DNA of 64,000 nucleotides from NCBI GenBank assembly GCA_035707965.1, contig DASSTJ010000065.1, positions 1-64,000 of the forward strand, in the 5' to 3' direction. Below the pieces are notes generated by a model that saw only the letters and a list, made by a program, of their open reading frames with translations, was not told where the DNA came from and did not search any database. Made by a program: the position numbers and the translations under genes. Below are positions 8,284 through 15,805 of the stretch, piece after piece (the stretch's first letter is position 1; each line of letters begins with the position of its first letter). The DNA comes from DASSTJ01 sp035707965. Its GTDB lineage: Bacteria > Actinomycetota > Actinomycetes > Actinomycetales > Angustibacteraceae.

Positions 8284-9459
8284 ATGCGTCGCGTCTCACG
8301 CCTGCAGTCCTGCCCCGACTCGGGTCAGGCCAACGGGGCGGTCCTGTTCGGCTCGCTGGTCGCCACGCAGGTCCTGCTCGTCGCCACCGCCGTCATCGGC
8401 TTCGTCCAGGGGCAGACGCTCTTGGCGGTCCTCACGCTCGTCGGGGCGCTGAGCAGCGGCTACGTCAGCTGGCGGCTGTGGACGCGGTGGCTGCGCCCGA
8501 TCGCCGAGGTCACGAGCTTCGCGGCGCAGGTGGCTGACGGCGACCTCACCCGCTCGCTCAGGGACGTGCACGCCGGCGACCTGACCCAGCTGGCCAAGGC
8601 CGTGGAGGCGGCGGCTGACCGCATGCGCGGCGTCGTCCAGGTGATGATGGACTCGGGCACGTCCCTCGACTCCGCGGCGCAGCTGCTCGCGGAGGCGAGC
8701 GGGTCGATGGAGTCCAGCTTCGCCGAGACCAGTGGCCAGGCGTCCGCGGCCAGCGCGAGCGCCGAGCAGGTCTCGCACAACGTCACGATGGTGTCGACCG
8801 CGTCGGCCGAGCTCACAAGCTCGGTGACCGAGGTCTCACGCAGCACCCACGAGGCCGCCGCGGTGGCCGACGAGGCCGTTGCCACGGCCGAGCACACGTC
8901 CGAGGTCATGACCCGACTCGGCGAGTCGTCGGCCGAGATCGGCAACGTCGTCAAGCTCATCACGTCCATCGCCGCCCAGACCAACCTGCTGGCGCTCAAC
9001 GCGACCATCGAGGCGGCACGCGCGGGCGAGGCGGGCCGAGGCTTCGCGGTCGTCGCCGGCGAGGTCAAGGAGCTGGCTCAGGAGACGAGCCGCGCGACCG
9101 ACGACATCAGCGAGCGGATCCAGGCGATCCAGAGCGACACCCAGGGCGCTGTCGAGGCCATCGGCCGCATCCGGGAGGTCATCGAGCGCATCGCTGGCTA
9201 CCAGACGACCATCGCCGGCGCCGTCGAGGAGCAGTCGAGCACGGCCGCCGAGATGAGCCGCAGCCTCGACGAGGCCGCGACCGGGTCCGCCCACATCGCC
9301 GGTAACGTCGGTGGTCTGGCGACCTCCGCCGAGACGGCCCTCAGCCAGCTCAGCCGCACGAAGGGTGCCGCCAGCGAGCTGGTCAAGGTGGCGCAAGACC
9401 TCCGTGAGGTGGTGCGCCCTTTCACCTGCGCCGCGCCGAGCTCCGGCGCCACGAGGTAG
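8284..9459 (+). CDS. methyl-accepting chemotaxis protein
   Basis: Chemoreceptor of 391 residues. Two membrane segments (about 20-38 and 42-60) are joined by only a few residues, so there is no periplasmic ligand domain; sensing must be through the membrane, cytoplasm or a partner. A HAMP domain spans about 63-115, and the signalling hairpin tip reads ITSIAAQTNLLALNATIEAARAGEAGRGFAVVAGEVKELA in two conserved blocks near 225-260. GGAG lies upstream of the ATG. The sigma-28-like promoter places it with flagellar and chemotaxis genes, none of which lie in this window. There is no C-terminal CheR-binding pentapeptide. Confidence 0.92.
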   Translation: MRRVSRLQSCPDSGQANGAVLFGSLVATQVLLVATAVIGFVQGQTLLAVLTLVGALSSGYVSWRLWTRWLRPIAEVTSFAAQVADGDLTRSLRDVHAGDLTQLAKAVEAAADRMRGVVQVMMDSGTSLDSAAQLLAEASGSMESSFAETSGQASAASASAEQVSHNVTMVSTASAELTSSVTEVSRSTHEAAAVADEAVATAEHTSEVMTRLGESSAEIGNVVKLITSIAAQTNLLALNATIEAARAGEAGRGFAVVAGEVKELAQETSRATDDISERIQAIQSDTQGAVEAIGRIREVIERIAGYQTTIAGAVEEQSSTAAEMSRSLDEAATGSAHIAGNVGGLATSAETALSQLSRTKGAASELVKVAQDLREVVRPFTCAAPSSGATR

Positions 9460-9473
9460 GCGCCTCGGGAGGC

Positions 9474-9884
9474 GTGGCGCTCGAGGTGCCCGGCGTCGTC
9501 ACGGTCAGCCTGGAGCCGCGGCTGCGCACCGTCGTGGTCCGCTGGTTGCGCTACGACGACTTCGCGGTCAAGCCGGCGCTCGAGCAGCAGCTCGCCCTCA
9601 TCGTGCAGCACCGGCTGCGCAGCGTCATCGTCGACTCGCAGGAGGCCGTAGGCACGTACTCGCCGGCCATGAACCGGTGGATCGGCACCGACTTCGTGCC
9701 GCGCATGCAGGGCACCGATGTCCAGCTGCTCGTCACCGTCGTCCCGCGCAGCTCGCTCGCCGCGATGGCGAACAAGGAGTGGCAGGACAGCGGCCAGCAG
9801 TCCGGGATGCGGATGGCCGAGGTCGGGTCGATGTCCGAGGCCGAGCGGCTCGCTCGCGAGGTCATGGACGCAGCCACGGTCTGA
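9474..9884 (+). CDS. small SpoIIAA/STAS-like protein, function unknown
   Basis: Soluble protein of 136 residues with alternating strands and helices. DSQEAVGTYSPAMNRWIG near 55-72 resembles the region after the central strand in SpoIIAA-like (STAS/SEC14-type) small proteins, and LLVTVVP near 84 is a likely core strand. No catalytic motif was recognised. The GTG start has GGGAGG just upstream, 14 bases after the chemoreceptor stop, so the two are probably co-transcribed. It might be an accessory to the receptor. Family assignment is tentative. Confidence 0.5.
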   Translation: MALEVPGVVTVSLEPRLRTVVVRWLRYDDFAVKPALEQQLALIVQHRLRSVIVDSQEAVGTYSPAMNRWIGTDFVPRMQGTDVQLLVTVVPRSSLAAMANKEWQDSGQQSGMRMAEVGSMSEAERLAREVMDAATV

Positions 9885-9921
9885 GCTGACGCGCTGCGAC
9901 ACGCGGCCGGGACGACGACGC

Positions 9922-9954
9922 CCCCGCCGGCGCCCCCCAGCGGCACCGGCGGGG
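9922..9954. terminator. convergent terminator hairpin
   Basis: CCCCGCCGG (9922-9930) pairs with CCGGCGGGG (9946-9954) around a 15-base loop. It sits between the chemoreceptor operon and the oppositely directed monooxygenase gene and could serve both. No T-run follows, as is common in high-GC actinomycetes. Confidence 0.6.
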
Positions 9955-9987
9955 CCGTCCTCGGGCCGGCCTGACCTCATCGCACCG

Positions 9988-11442
9988 TCACACCACCACC
10001 GGTACGCGTCCGGTGGTCGTCGCGTGCCCGTCGCCGGCGTCGGTGGCCGGCTCCGCGGACCGATCCGAGCTGTCCGGCGTGATGCGGTACCCAGCCGCCG
10101 GGTGGTCGGGGAGCGGGCGGGCGTGCCCGGCGCCGAACAGGCGCTCCCGCAAGGTCTCGCCGGGCACGTACGAGGTGCGGTAGCGGCCGCGCCGCTGCAG
10201 CTCGGGCACCACCAGGTCGATGAAGTCCACGAAGGTGCCGGGGGACAGGTGCTGGATGAGGTTGATGCCGTCGGCGTCGGTGGTGTCGACGAACTCCTCG
10301 ATCCGGTCCGAGACCTCTGCCGGAGTCCCGTAGATGAAGCGGTTGTCGTTCTCCGGACGTGACAGGTGCTGCACCAGCTCACCGACCTTCTTGCGCTCGG
10401 AACCTTCGGCCCACATGCGCTCGAACGTCTGCATGGCGTCGCCGCCCTTGTACTCCAGGTAGGAGTCCGTGTCGTCGCCGGACAGGTCGATGCCGGCCCA
10501 GCCGCTGAAGAGCACGAGGTGCCCTTCGACGTCCCGGTAGTCCTGCAGCAGCGCCACCTTGTCCTCAGCCTCGGAACGGGTCGGCGCGACGACGACCTCG
10601 GCGCCGACGAAGGCCTTGACGTGGTCGGGTGCTCGACCGGACTCCACCGCCAGCCGGCGCAGGTCCGCGATCTCCTCTCGCGCCTGGTCGTCGTCGCGAG
10701 GCAGCAAGAAGACCGCCTCGGCGTGCCTGGCGGCGAAACCCTTCCCACGGCTGGAGGTTCCGGCCTGGTAGAGCACCGGAGTGCGTTGCGGCGACGGCTC
10801 GGACAGGTGCGGTCCGGCGACCTGGTAGTACTCGCCGTGGAACCCGATCTCGTGCACCTTGTCGGGATCGGTGTAGACCAGTCGCTCCGCGTCCTGGACG
10901 ACCGCGTCGTCCTCCCAGGACCCCTCGAGCAGCCGGTAGACCACCTCCAGGTACTCGTCGGCGATGGCGTAGCGGTCGTCGTGCTTGACCTGCTCGCTGA
11001 GCCCGTAGTTGAGCGCGGCGTCGGGCAGGTAGCCCGTGACGATGTTCCACGCCAGCCGCCCCCGGGTCAGGTGGTCGAGCGTCGACAGGCGGCGCGCGTG
11101 GCCGAACGGCGGTTCGTACGTCGTCGTGGAGGTGACCGCGAAGCCCAGGTGCTCGGTGACGGCCGCCATGGCGGGTACGACCAGCGTCGGGTCGATGTTG
11201 GGCACCTGCATGCCGGCGCGCAGAGCCGCACGACGGTCGCCCTTGTACGTGGTGTAGGTGCCGACGACGTCGGCCAGGAAGACCGCGTCGAACAGACCGC
11301 GTTCGAGCACCTGGGCGAGCTCCGTCCAGTAGGTCAGGTCGGTGTAGTCGGTGCGGCGGTTGCCGGGAAGGCGCCAGAGGCCGTGGTTGATGTGGCCGGG
11401 AGTGGCCATCTCGAAGCCGTTGACGTGGATGAGCTTGGGCAT
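9988..11442 (-). CDS. NtaA/SnaA/DszA-family FMN-dependent monooxygenase
   Basis: Bacterial luciferase-like flavin monooxygenase of 484 residues, longer than plain luciferase-like enzymes as is normal for the NtaA/DszA group. The TIM-barrel features are GLFDAVFLADVVGTY near 49-63, TSTTTYEPPFGHARRLSTLDH near 104-124 (in two parts), GRLAWNIVTGYL near 128 and PVLYQAGTSSRGKGFAARHAE near 221-241. Members use FMNH2 and O2 to split C-S or C-N bonds in sulfones, sulfonates or aminopolycarboxylates. The FMN reductase upstream supplies the flavin and the cysteine leader upstream of that points to sulfur scavenging. AAGGA precedes the ATG. The substrate is unknown. Confidence 0.85.
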   Translation of the reverse strand: MPKLIHVNGFEMATPGHINHGLWRLPGNRRTDYTDLTYWTELAQVLERGLFDAVFLADVVGTYTTYKGDRRAALRAGMQVPNIDPTLVVPAMAAVTEHLGFAVTSTTTYEPPFGHARRLSTLDHLTRGRLAWNIVTGYLPDAALNYGLSEQVKHDDRYAIADEYLEVVYRLLEGSWEDDAVVQDAERLVYTDPDKVHEIGFHGEYYQVAGPHLSEPSPQRTPVLYQAGTSSRGKGFAARHAEAVFLLPRDDDQAREEIADLRRLAVESGRAPDHVKAFVGAEVVVAPTRSEAEDKVALLQDYRDVEGHLVLFSGWAGIDLSGDDTDSYLEYKGGDAMQTFERMWAEGSERKKVGELVQHLSRPENDNRFIYGTPAEVSDRIEEFVDTTDADGINLIQHLSPGTFVDFIDLVVPELQRRGRYRTSYVPGETLRERLFGAGHARPLPDHPAAGYRITPDSSDRSAEPATDAGDGHATTTGRVPVVV

Positions 11443-11480
11443 GGAAGGTCCTTGTCGGTCGGTGAGTCGGGCGATCGAAG

Positions 11481-11508
11481 GTCAGGCGGTCAGGCGGTCA
11501 GGCGGTCA
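11481..11508. repeat. 8-bp tandem repeat at end of FMN reductase gene
   Basis: The unit GTCAGGCG is present three times plus a partial fourth copy. The repeat covers the last two sense codons and the stop codon of the reductase gene and extends into the short gap before the monooxygenase gene. It may vary in copy number; any effect would be on the gap, not the active sites. Confidence 0.8.
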
Positions 11509-12073
11509 CGAGACTGTCCCCGTGCTCGGCTCGAGTGCTCGATGCCCCGCGGTGCTCGCCCAGGAACGTCTCGACCGTGCGGCGCAAGGACTCTCGCGTC
11601 TCCGGGTCGGTCACGCCGCGGTCAGGTCCGTCCTTCTGCAGGTGGGTGTCCAGCACGAACCGGCCAGGCACGACGTGGCGCGGGCAGAGCGACTGGAGCA
11701 CCGGTCGCAGCGCGTAGTCGATGGACAGCAGGTGCGCGATCGTCCCGCCGGTGGCGAGCGGTAGCACCGTCTTGCCGTCGAAGGCCTTCTGCGGCAGCAG
11801 GTCCAGGAAGGTCTTCAGCACGCCGGAGTACGACGTCTTGTAGACGGGGGTCGCGAGGACGACCGCGTGGGAGAGCTCCACCTCCGCGAGTGCGGCCCGC
11901 ACCGCGTCGTCCGTGGTGTCGGCGTGGAGCAGCGCCTCGGCCGGCAGCGAGCCGACGTCGAGGCGGACGGCGTCGTGGCCGGCCTCGGCGACCAGCGTCG
12001 CGACGTGGTCGAGGAGAGCGGCCGTGCGGGACGGCCGTGACGGGCTGGCGGAGACGAGCAGGATCGATGACAT
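11498..12073 (-). CDS. NAD(P)H-dependent FMN reductase (SsuE-like)
   Basis: Flavodoxin-fold reductase of 191 residues. LLVSASPSRPSRTAALLDHV near 5-24 is the phosphate-binding loop for FMN, and ATPVYKTSYSGVLKTFLDLLP near 74-94 (in two parts) with LPLATGG near 105 are diagnostic for the SsuE/MsuE group. It supplies reduced FMN by diffusion to the monooxygenase encoded just downstream. It is the first full-length gene of the minus-strand transcript; the leader peptide and inverted repeat lie ahead of it. The name SsuE is by family likeness; no SsuD or SsuABC is seen here. Confidence 0.85.
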   Translation of the reverse strand: MSSILLVSASPSRPSRTAALLDHVATLVAEAGHDAVRLDVGSLPAEALLHADTTDDAVRAALAEVELSHAVVLATPVYKTSYSGVLKTFLDLLPQKAFDGKTVLPLATGGTIAHLLSIDYALRPVLQSLCPRHVVPGRFVLDTHLQKDGPDRGVTDPETRESLRRTVETFLGEHRGASSTRAEHGDSLVTA

Positions 12074-12100
12074 GGTTCCCCCGGGAGAGGCGGGACGAGG

Positions 12101-12164
12101 GGAACTTGGTCAACCTTGTGTACGGCAAGAGCAGGTCAGGCGTACACAAAGGCAACCAAGTTCC
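12101..12164. promoter_or_regulatory. 64-bp inverted repeat ahead of the FMN reductase gene
   Basis: Two 24-bp elements of the form GGAACTTGGT-N5-TTGTGTACG face each other (12101-12124 and 12141-12164) across a 16-bp spacer. The 10-bp and 9-bp blocks are identical in both arms and only the central five bases differ. In RNA this would be a long hairpin between the leader peptide and the reductase start, fitting an attenuator. As DNA it would be a pair of operator sites. Which of the two applies cannot be told from sequence. Confidence 0.75.
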
Positions 12165-12209
12165 GCGGCTGGCGGTGGCGGGTGAGGAGACGAGCGCGGG
12201 TCGGACGGG

Positions 12210-12278
12210 TCAGAGGTCCTGACAGCGCATGCCGCGGTGCCGGCAGAGATCGATGTGGCGACGACGCACCAGGTTCAC
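12210..12278 (-). CDS. cysteine-containing leader peptide (22 aa)
   Basis: A short frame begins MNLVRRRHIDLC and ends RGMRCQDL, with GGAGG 5 bases before its GTG. Arg/His-rich peptides with an HIDLC-like core and a late Cys codon are known from actinobacteria as putative leader peptides ahead of sulfur-assimilation operons, where stalling at Cys codons is thought to report cysteine supply. Here the Cys codons TGC and TGT are residues 12 and 19. The frame lies 137 bases upstream of the FMN reductase with the inverted repeat between them. Identification rests on pattern and context. Confidence 0.7.
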   Translation of the reverse strand: MNLVRRRHIDLCRHRGMRCQDL

Positions 12279-12382
12279 GGGTCCTCCATCGGTCCTGGCG
12301 GTAGCACCTGTCCGCAGGGTGCGGATGGTTGCTGCGACGTCGACGAGCCAGGTCTCTCGGTCGCTCTGGATGGGATGCGTCG

Positions 12383-12411
12383 ATCTGACCGCAGCCCGCC
12401 GGGCGTGTCAA
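12383..12411 (-). promoter_or_regulatory. probable promoter of the sulfur-scavenging operon
   Basis: On the minus strand a perfect TTGACA (12406-12411) is followed after 17 bases by TCAGAT (12383-12388), a weak -10. Transcription would begin near 12376, about 98 bases before the leader peptide start. This is the best housekeeping-type promoter in the 191-base gap before the oppositely directed glycosylase gene. Confidence 0.45.
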
Positions 12412-12469
12412 CGCCTGAGCGGACCGTCTCAAGATCCGATACGCGACCGCGGCCTGCGACACTGGGCGG

Positions 12470-13408
12470 GTGAGCCGTGAGTACGTCTGGCGACCGCCGT
12501 GGCCCGTCCACGTGCACGTGGTGCTCGGCTCGCTCCAGCGAGGGAGCGGCGACCCGGCCTACCGGCGTGAGGCCGACGGGACCGTGTGGCGCACGTGCCG
12601 CACGCCGGAGGGGCCGGCGACGTTGCGACTTCGCACGAGGACGTCGGACGGCGAGGTGCTGGCCACCGCGTGGGGCGCCGGCAGTGAGTGGGTGCTGGCG
12701 CGAGTGCCCGACCTGCTCGGCGCGGCCGACGACCTCGCTGGCTTCGAGCCGCGGCACGAGCGGGTGACCGCCGCCTGGCACCGGCACCCGCACTGGCGGC
12801 AGGGCCGCACGAGTCTCGTGGTCGACGCGCTCGTGCCGGCGATCGTCGAGCAGCTCGTCACGGGTGCGGAGGCATCTCGCGGCTGGCGGCTGCTGCTCCA
12901 CCGCTTCGGTGAGCGGGCTCCCGGGCCCGCGGGCGAGGCGGGCATGCGCGTGACACCGACGCCCGCGCAGTGGGCGGCGGTGCCGTCGTGGGAGTGGCTG
13001 CGTGCCGGCGTGGACGGCAAGCGGTCAGGTGCCGTCGTCCGGGCCGTTCGGTCGGCCGGCCGGCTCGAGCAGACGGTGGGGCAGCCGTCAGCATCCGTTG
13101 ACCGCGCCCTCCAGTCCCTGTCGGGAGTAGGCGTCTGGACGTCGGCGGAGGTGCGCCAGCGAGCCCACGGCGACACGGACGCCGTCAGCTTCGGGGACTA
13201 CCACGTGGCCAAGGACGTCGGCTGGGCGCTGACCGGCTCGCCGGTGGACGACGACGGGCTGGCTGAGCTCCTGGAGCCGTACCGGCCGCACCGCTACCGC
13301 GTGCAGCGGCTGCTCGAGCTGGACGGCGCGTGGCGCCCACGGCGTGGACCGCGCATGAGCGTGCGGACGCACCTGCCGGTCAGCCGGTCGCTGCGTCCCG
13401 CCCCGTGA
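12470..13408 (+). CDS. AlkA-like DNA-3-methyladenine glycosylase (HhH-GPD)
   Basis: Base-excision repair glycosylase of 312 residues. The N-terminal half is the antiparallel region of AlkA-type enzymes. The helix-hairpin-helix reads LQSLSGVGVWTSAEVRQRAHG near 211-231, and the conserved aspartate of the GPD segment follows in DAVSFGDYHVAKDVG near 237-251. No iron-sulfur cysteines are present, which argues against an EndoIII-type enzyme. The start is GTG in CGGGTGAGC; a Shine-Dalgarno is weak. It is transcribed towards cofE and ends just before a shared terminator. Confidence 0.8.
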   Translation: MSREYVWRPPWPVHVHVVLGSLQRGSGDPAYRREADGTVWRTCRTPEGPATLRLRTRTSDGEVLATAWGAGSEWVLARVPDLLGAADDLAGFEPRHERVTAAWHRHPHWRQGRTSLVVDALVPAIVEQLVTGAEASRGWRLLLHRFGERAPGPAGEAGMRVTPTPAQWAAVPSWEWLRAGVDGKRSGAVVRAVRSAGRLEQTVGQPSASVDRALQSLSGVGVWTSAEVRQRAHGDTDAVSFGDYHVAKDVGWALTGSPVDDDGLAELLEPYRPHRYRVQRLLELDGAWRPRRGPRMSVRTHLPVSRSLRPAP

Positions 13409-13433
13409 GCGAGCGTGGCGCGAGCATGACGTC

Positions 13434-13467
13434 GGCGACGGCCTTCGCTCTAGCGAAGGCCGTCGCC
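13434..13467. terminator. bidirectional terminator containing the cofE stop codon
   Basis: A near-perfect palindrome: GGCGACGGCCTTCGCT and its complement are separated by CT, giving a stem of about 15 bp with a TCTA loop. It separates the convergent glycosylase and cofE genes. The TAG stop of cofE lies at the loop, so the 3' half of the stem encodes the last residues of CofE. Confidence 0.85.
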
Positions 13468-14598
13468 TACGTCTGCGTCCCGCACGGTGACCGTCGCCGT
13501 GTGGTGCTCGACGTCGTAGCGGACCGCGCCGGCGAGGTCCTCGGTCCAGAGAGCGGCGAGCAGCCGGGTGACCACCACGCCGGCGGTGAATCCGTCGGGG
13601 GCCACCACGACGACGGCGCGGCCGTCGCCCGACACGTCGCAGCGCAGCGACTCCTGGTGCCGCGGAGCGACCGCGGCAGCCACCTCGACCGCCCGGGCCA
13701 CCTTGTGCCGCAACGGTTCTGAGGTGACGGACGGCGGTTCGACGGCGTCCGCCGGCACGCCGAGCGCTTCACGCACCGCCTCGACGTGGCCGAGCCGGAA
13801 CCAGTCGGAGCCTCGGTCGCGGAGCAGCTCCGCTGCGCCGGCCCCGTCGTCGTCCAGGACGAACGCGGAGAGACCGCGGACGATCGCCGCCGGCATGCCC
13901 TCGACCTTGCCCTTGACCAGGTCCGCGAGCGCGGCGACCTCGTCGGCCACAGCGCGCTCGGTCACCTGCAGCACCGTCCCGGCGGTGTCGGTGGTGCCGC
14001 GCAGGTCGTCGAGGACGCGCAGCCCGGCGCAGCCGAGTGCGAAGTCCGTCTGGCCGACGCGCCAGGCGCGTCCGGCGGTGTCCGAGACCACGACGCCGAT
14101 GCGGGGTGCGCCCAGCTCCCGCAGCCTGGCACGCAGAGCCCGTGCGGCACCGTCGGGGTCGCGCGGGAGCACCAGGGTGGTGCCGGGCTGCGTGTTGGAG
14201 GTGTCGGCACCGGCCGCGGCCATGACCGGGCCGGCCGCGGACTCCACCACCTGGGCGAGGCCACGTGGCGTGCGGCGGGAGGCCACGACCCGCACCGTCT
14301 CGGCTGCGACGACGGCGTCCCTGGTCGCCACCGCGACGTCCGGCTGCGCAGGTGCCGCGAACGGCCGCAGGCGCCGCGCCGCCGGCGCGTCCGGACTGCG
14401 CACCACGAGGCCCGCCGCCTTCGAGACGACCTTCGACGAGACCACGACCACGTCGCCGTCCAGCAGCTCGAGACCGGCGTTCTCGCAGGCGCGCACCAGC
14501 AGCCCCGCGAGGTCGTCGCCCGGCACTACCTCGGGCACCCCCGGTACGCCGACCGCGCCGACCGACGGCGGCGGCTGGGCGTCCCTCGCTCGCGCCAC
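13450..14598 (-). CDS. cofE: coenzyme F420-0:L-glutamate ligase (CofE/FbiB-type)
   Basis: Adds glutamate residues to F420-0 with GTP. The CofE domain fills about residues 10-245: GDVVVVSSKVVSKAAG near 40, ESAAGPVMAAAGADTSNTQPG near 108-128 (in two parts), LGAPRIGVVVSDTAGRAWRVGQTDFALG near 150-178 (in parts) and DLVKGKVEGMPAAIVRG near 215 are family hallmarks. A further 130-residue tail (SDWFRLGHVEAVREALGVP onwards) resembles only the beginning of the nitroreductase-like domain of mycobacterial FbiB, so the full flavin domain is missing. The GTG start lies 2 bases after the cofD stop. The product is 382 residues, shorter than mycobacterial FbiB. Confidence 0.88.
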   Translation of the reverse strand: MARARDAQPPPSVGAVGVPGVPEVVPGDDLAGLLVRACENAGLELLDGDVVVVSSKVVSKAAGLVVRSPDAPAARRLRPFAAPAQPDVAVATRDAVVAAETVRVVASRRTPRGLAQVVESAAGPVMAAAGADTSNTQPGTTLVLPRDPDGAARALRARLRELGAPRIGVVVSDTAGRAWRVGQTDFALGCAGLRVLDDLRGTTDTAGTVLQVTERAVADEVAALADLVKGKVEGMPAAIVRGLSAFVLDDDGAGAAELLRDRGSDWFRLGHVEAVREALGVPADAVEPPSVTSEPLRHKVARAVEVAAAVAPRHQESLRCDVSGDGRAVVVVAPDGFTAGVVVTRLLAALWTEDLAGAVRYDVEHHTATVTVRDADVGDGLR

Positions 14599-14600
14599 GG

Positions 14601-15608
14601 TCAGGCGACGGTGGCCGTGTCGCGCAGGTACAGGGCCAGGTCGAGCGCCTCGCCGGCGATCCGGGCGGCCTCCAGCACGTCGGTCATCAGCAGCGGCAAC
14701 GACCTCACGGTCGGCTGCCGAGCACCGCGTGACAGGGCCGCCACGGCGTCCTCGTCTCGTTCGTCGACGAGCCAGCCGTCCAAGAAGTCCGCGTACAGGC
14801 CCGCGACCGCGTCCGCGGTCGTCGCGACGCCGATCGCCGCCAGGCACGCGTCGGCGTGACCTCGGACCGGGCGGCCCGCCACGATCGGCGAGACACCCAC
14901 GACCGGCGCCAGCGTGCCCCGCAGCGCCTCGCGGACGCCGGGCACGCCGAGGACGATGCCGATGCTCACCACCGGGTTGCTGGGTGGCAGCAGCACCACG
15001 TCGGCCTCGCGGATCGCGTCCAGGACACCGGGCCCGGCCGTCGCGTGCTCCATGCCGGCCGCCACGATCTGCTCCGCGGGCACTGCTGCCTGCATCCGGA
15101 CCCACCACTCCTGGAAGTGCACGGCACGTCGTCCCTGCTCGTCGTCGACGACGACGTGGGTCTCGACGGGGTCGTCGCTCATCGGCAGCAGGGTGACGTG
15201 GTGGTCGGCCAACCCCCATCGCTGGCACAGCACGTCCGTCACCGCCGACAGCGGCATGCCGAGGTTCAGCAGCTGCGACCGGGCGATGTGCGTCGCCATG
15301 TCCTTGTCGCCGAGCCCGAACCACTGGGGCTGGGCGCCGTACGCCGCCAGCTCGGACTGCACCACGTGCGACTCGTCGTCCCGACCCCACCCCTGCGACT
15401 CCTCGACGCCGCCGCCCAGGGTGTACATGAGCGTGTCGAGGTCGGGGCACACGCGCAGGCCGAAGAGGGTGATGTCGTCTCCCGTGTTGCCGATGACGGT
15501 GACCTCCGCCTCGCGTCGGTCCGGGTCGGGGGAGTCGGCCAGATGGGTGACGAGCCCACGGAGGAAACGGGCGCCTCCGACGCCACCGGCCACGGCGGTG
15601 ATGCGCAT
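14601..15608 (-). CDS. cofD: 2-phospho-L-lactate (or phosphoenolpyruvate) transferase CofD/FbiA
   Basis: Joins the phospholactyl or phosphoenolpyruvyl group from a guanylylated donor to the deazaflavin FO, making (dehydro-)F420-0. The 335-residue protein opens ITAVAGGVGGARFLRGL and continues with VTVIGNTGDDITLFGLRVCPDLD near 36-58 (in parts), GWGRDDESHVVQSEL, and LLPPSNPVVSIGIVLGVPG near 205-223, all diagnostic. It precedes cofE in one minus-strand operon, divergent from whiB2, the same arrangement as fbiA-fbiB beside whiB2 in mycobacteria. F420-dependent redox enzymes should therefore exist elsewhere in the genome. Confidence 0.93.
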   Translation of the reverse strand: MRITAVAGGVGGARFLRGLVTHLADSPDPDRREAEVTVIGNTGDDITLFGLRVCPDLDTLMYTLGGGVEESQGWGRDDESHVVQSELAAYGAQPQWFGLGDKDMATHIARSQLLNLGMPLSAVTDVLCQRWGLADHHVTLLPMSDDPVETHVVVDDEQGRRAVHFQEWWVRMQAAVPAEQIVAAGMEHATAGPGVLDAIREADVVLLPPSNPVVSIGIVLGVPGVREALRGTLAPVVGVSPIVAGRPVRGHADACLAAIGVATTADAVAGLYADFLDGWLVDERDEDAVAALSRGARQPTVRSLPLLMTDVLEAARIAGEALDLALYLRDTATVA

Positions 15609-15713
15609 GCTCCCGAGTGTGTCAGCACGGCTGGAGCGCCCGTGACGCAGGTCGGGAGGCCTCGTTCCCGCGCGGACGACGGGAGTCGGGTGGCCCAGAT
15701 ATCAGAGTTGGGC

Positions 15714-15742
15714 TTGACGTGGCGGGACGACACGCGTGTAAT
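15714..15742 (+). promoter_or_regulatory. whiB2 promoter
   Basis: TTGACG (15714-15719) and TGTAAT (15737-15742) are separated by 17 bases, an excellent housekeeping-type promoter. The start of transcription would be near 15749, leaving an untranslated leader of about 57 bases ending in AGGAGGGG before the GTG. Confidence 0.7.
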
Positions 15743-15805
15743 TCCACCTATGTCACGCAGCGTCCGCGGAGGGTCGCGGTGGGCATCCAGGGTCGAGGAG
15801 GGGTC

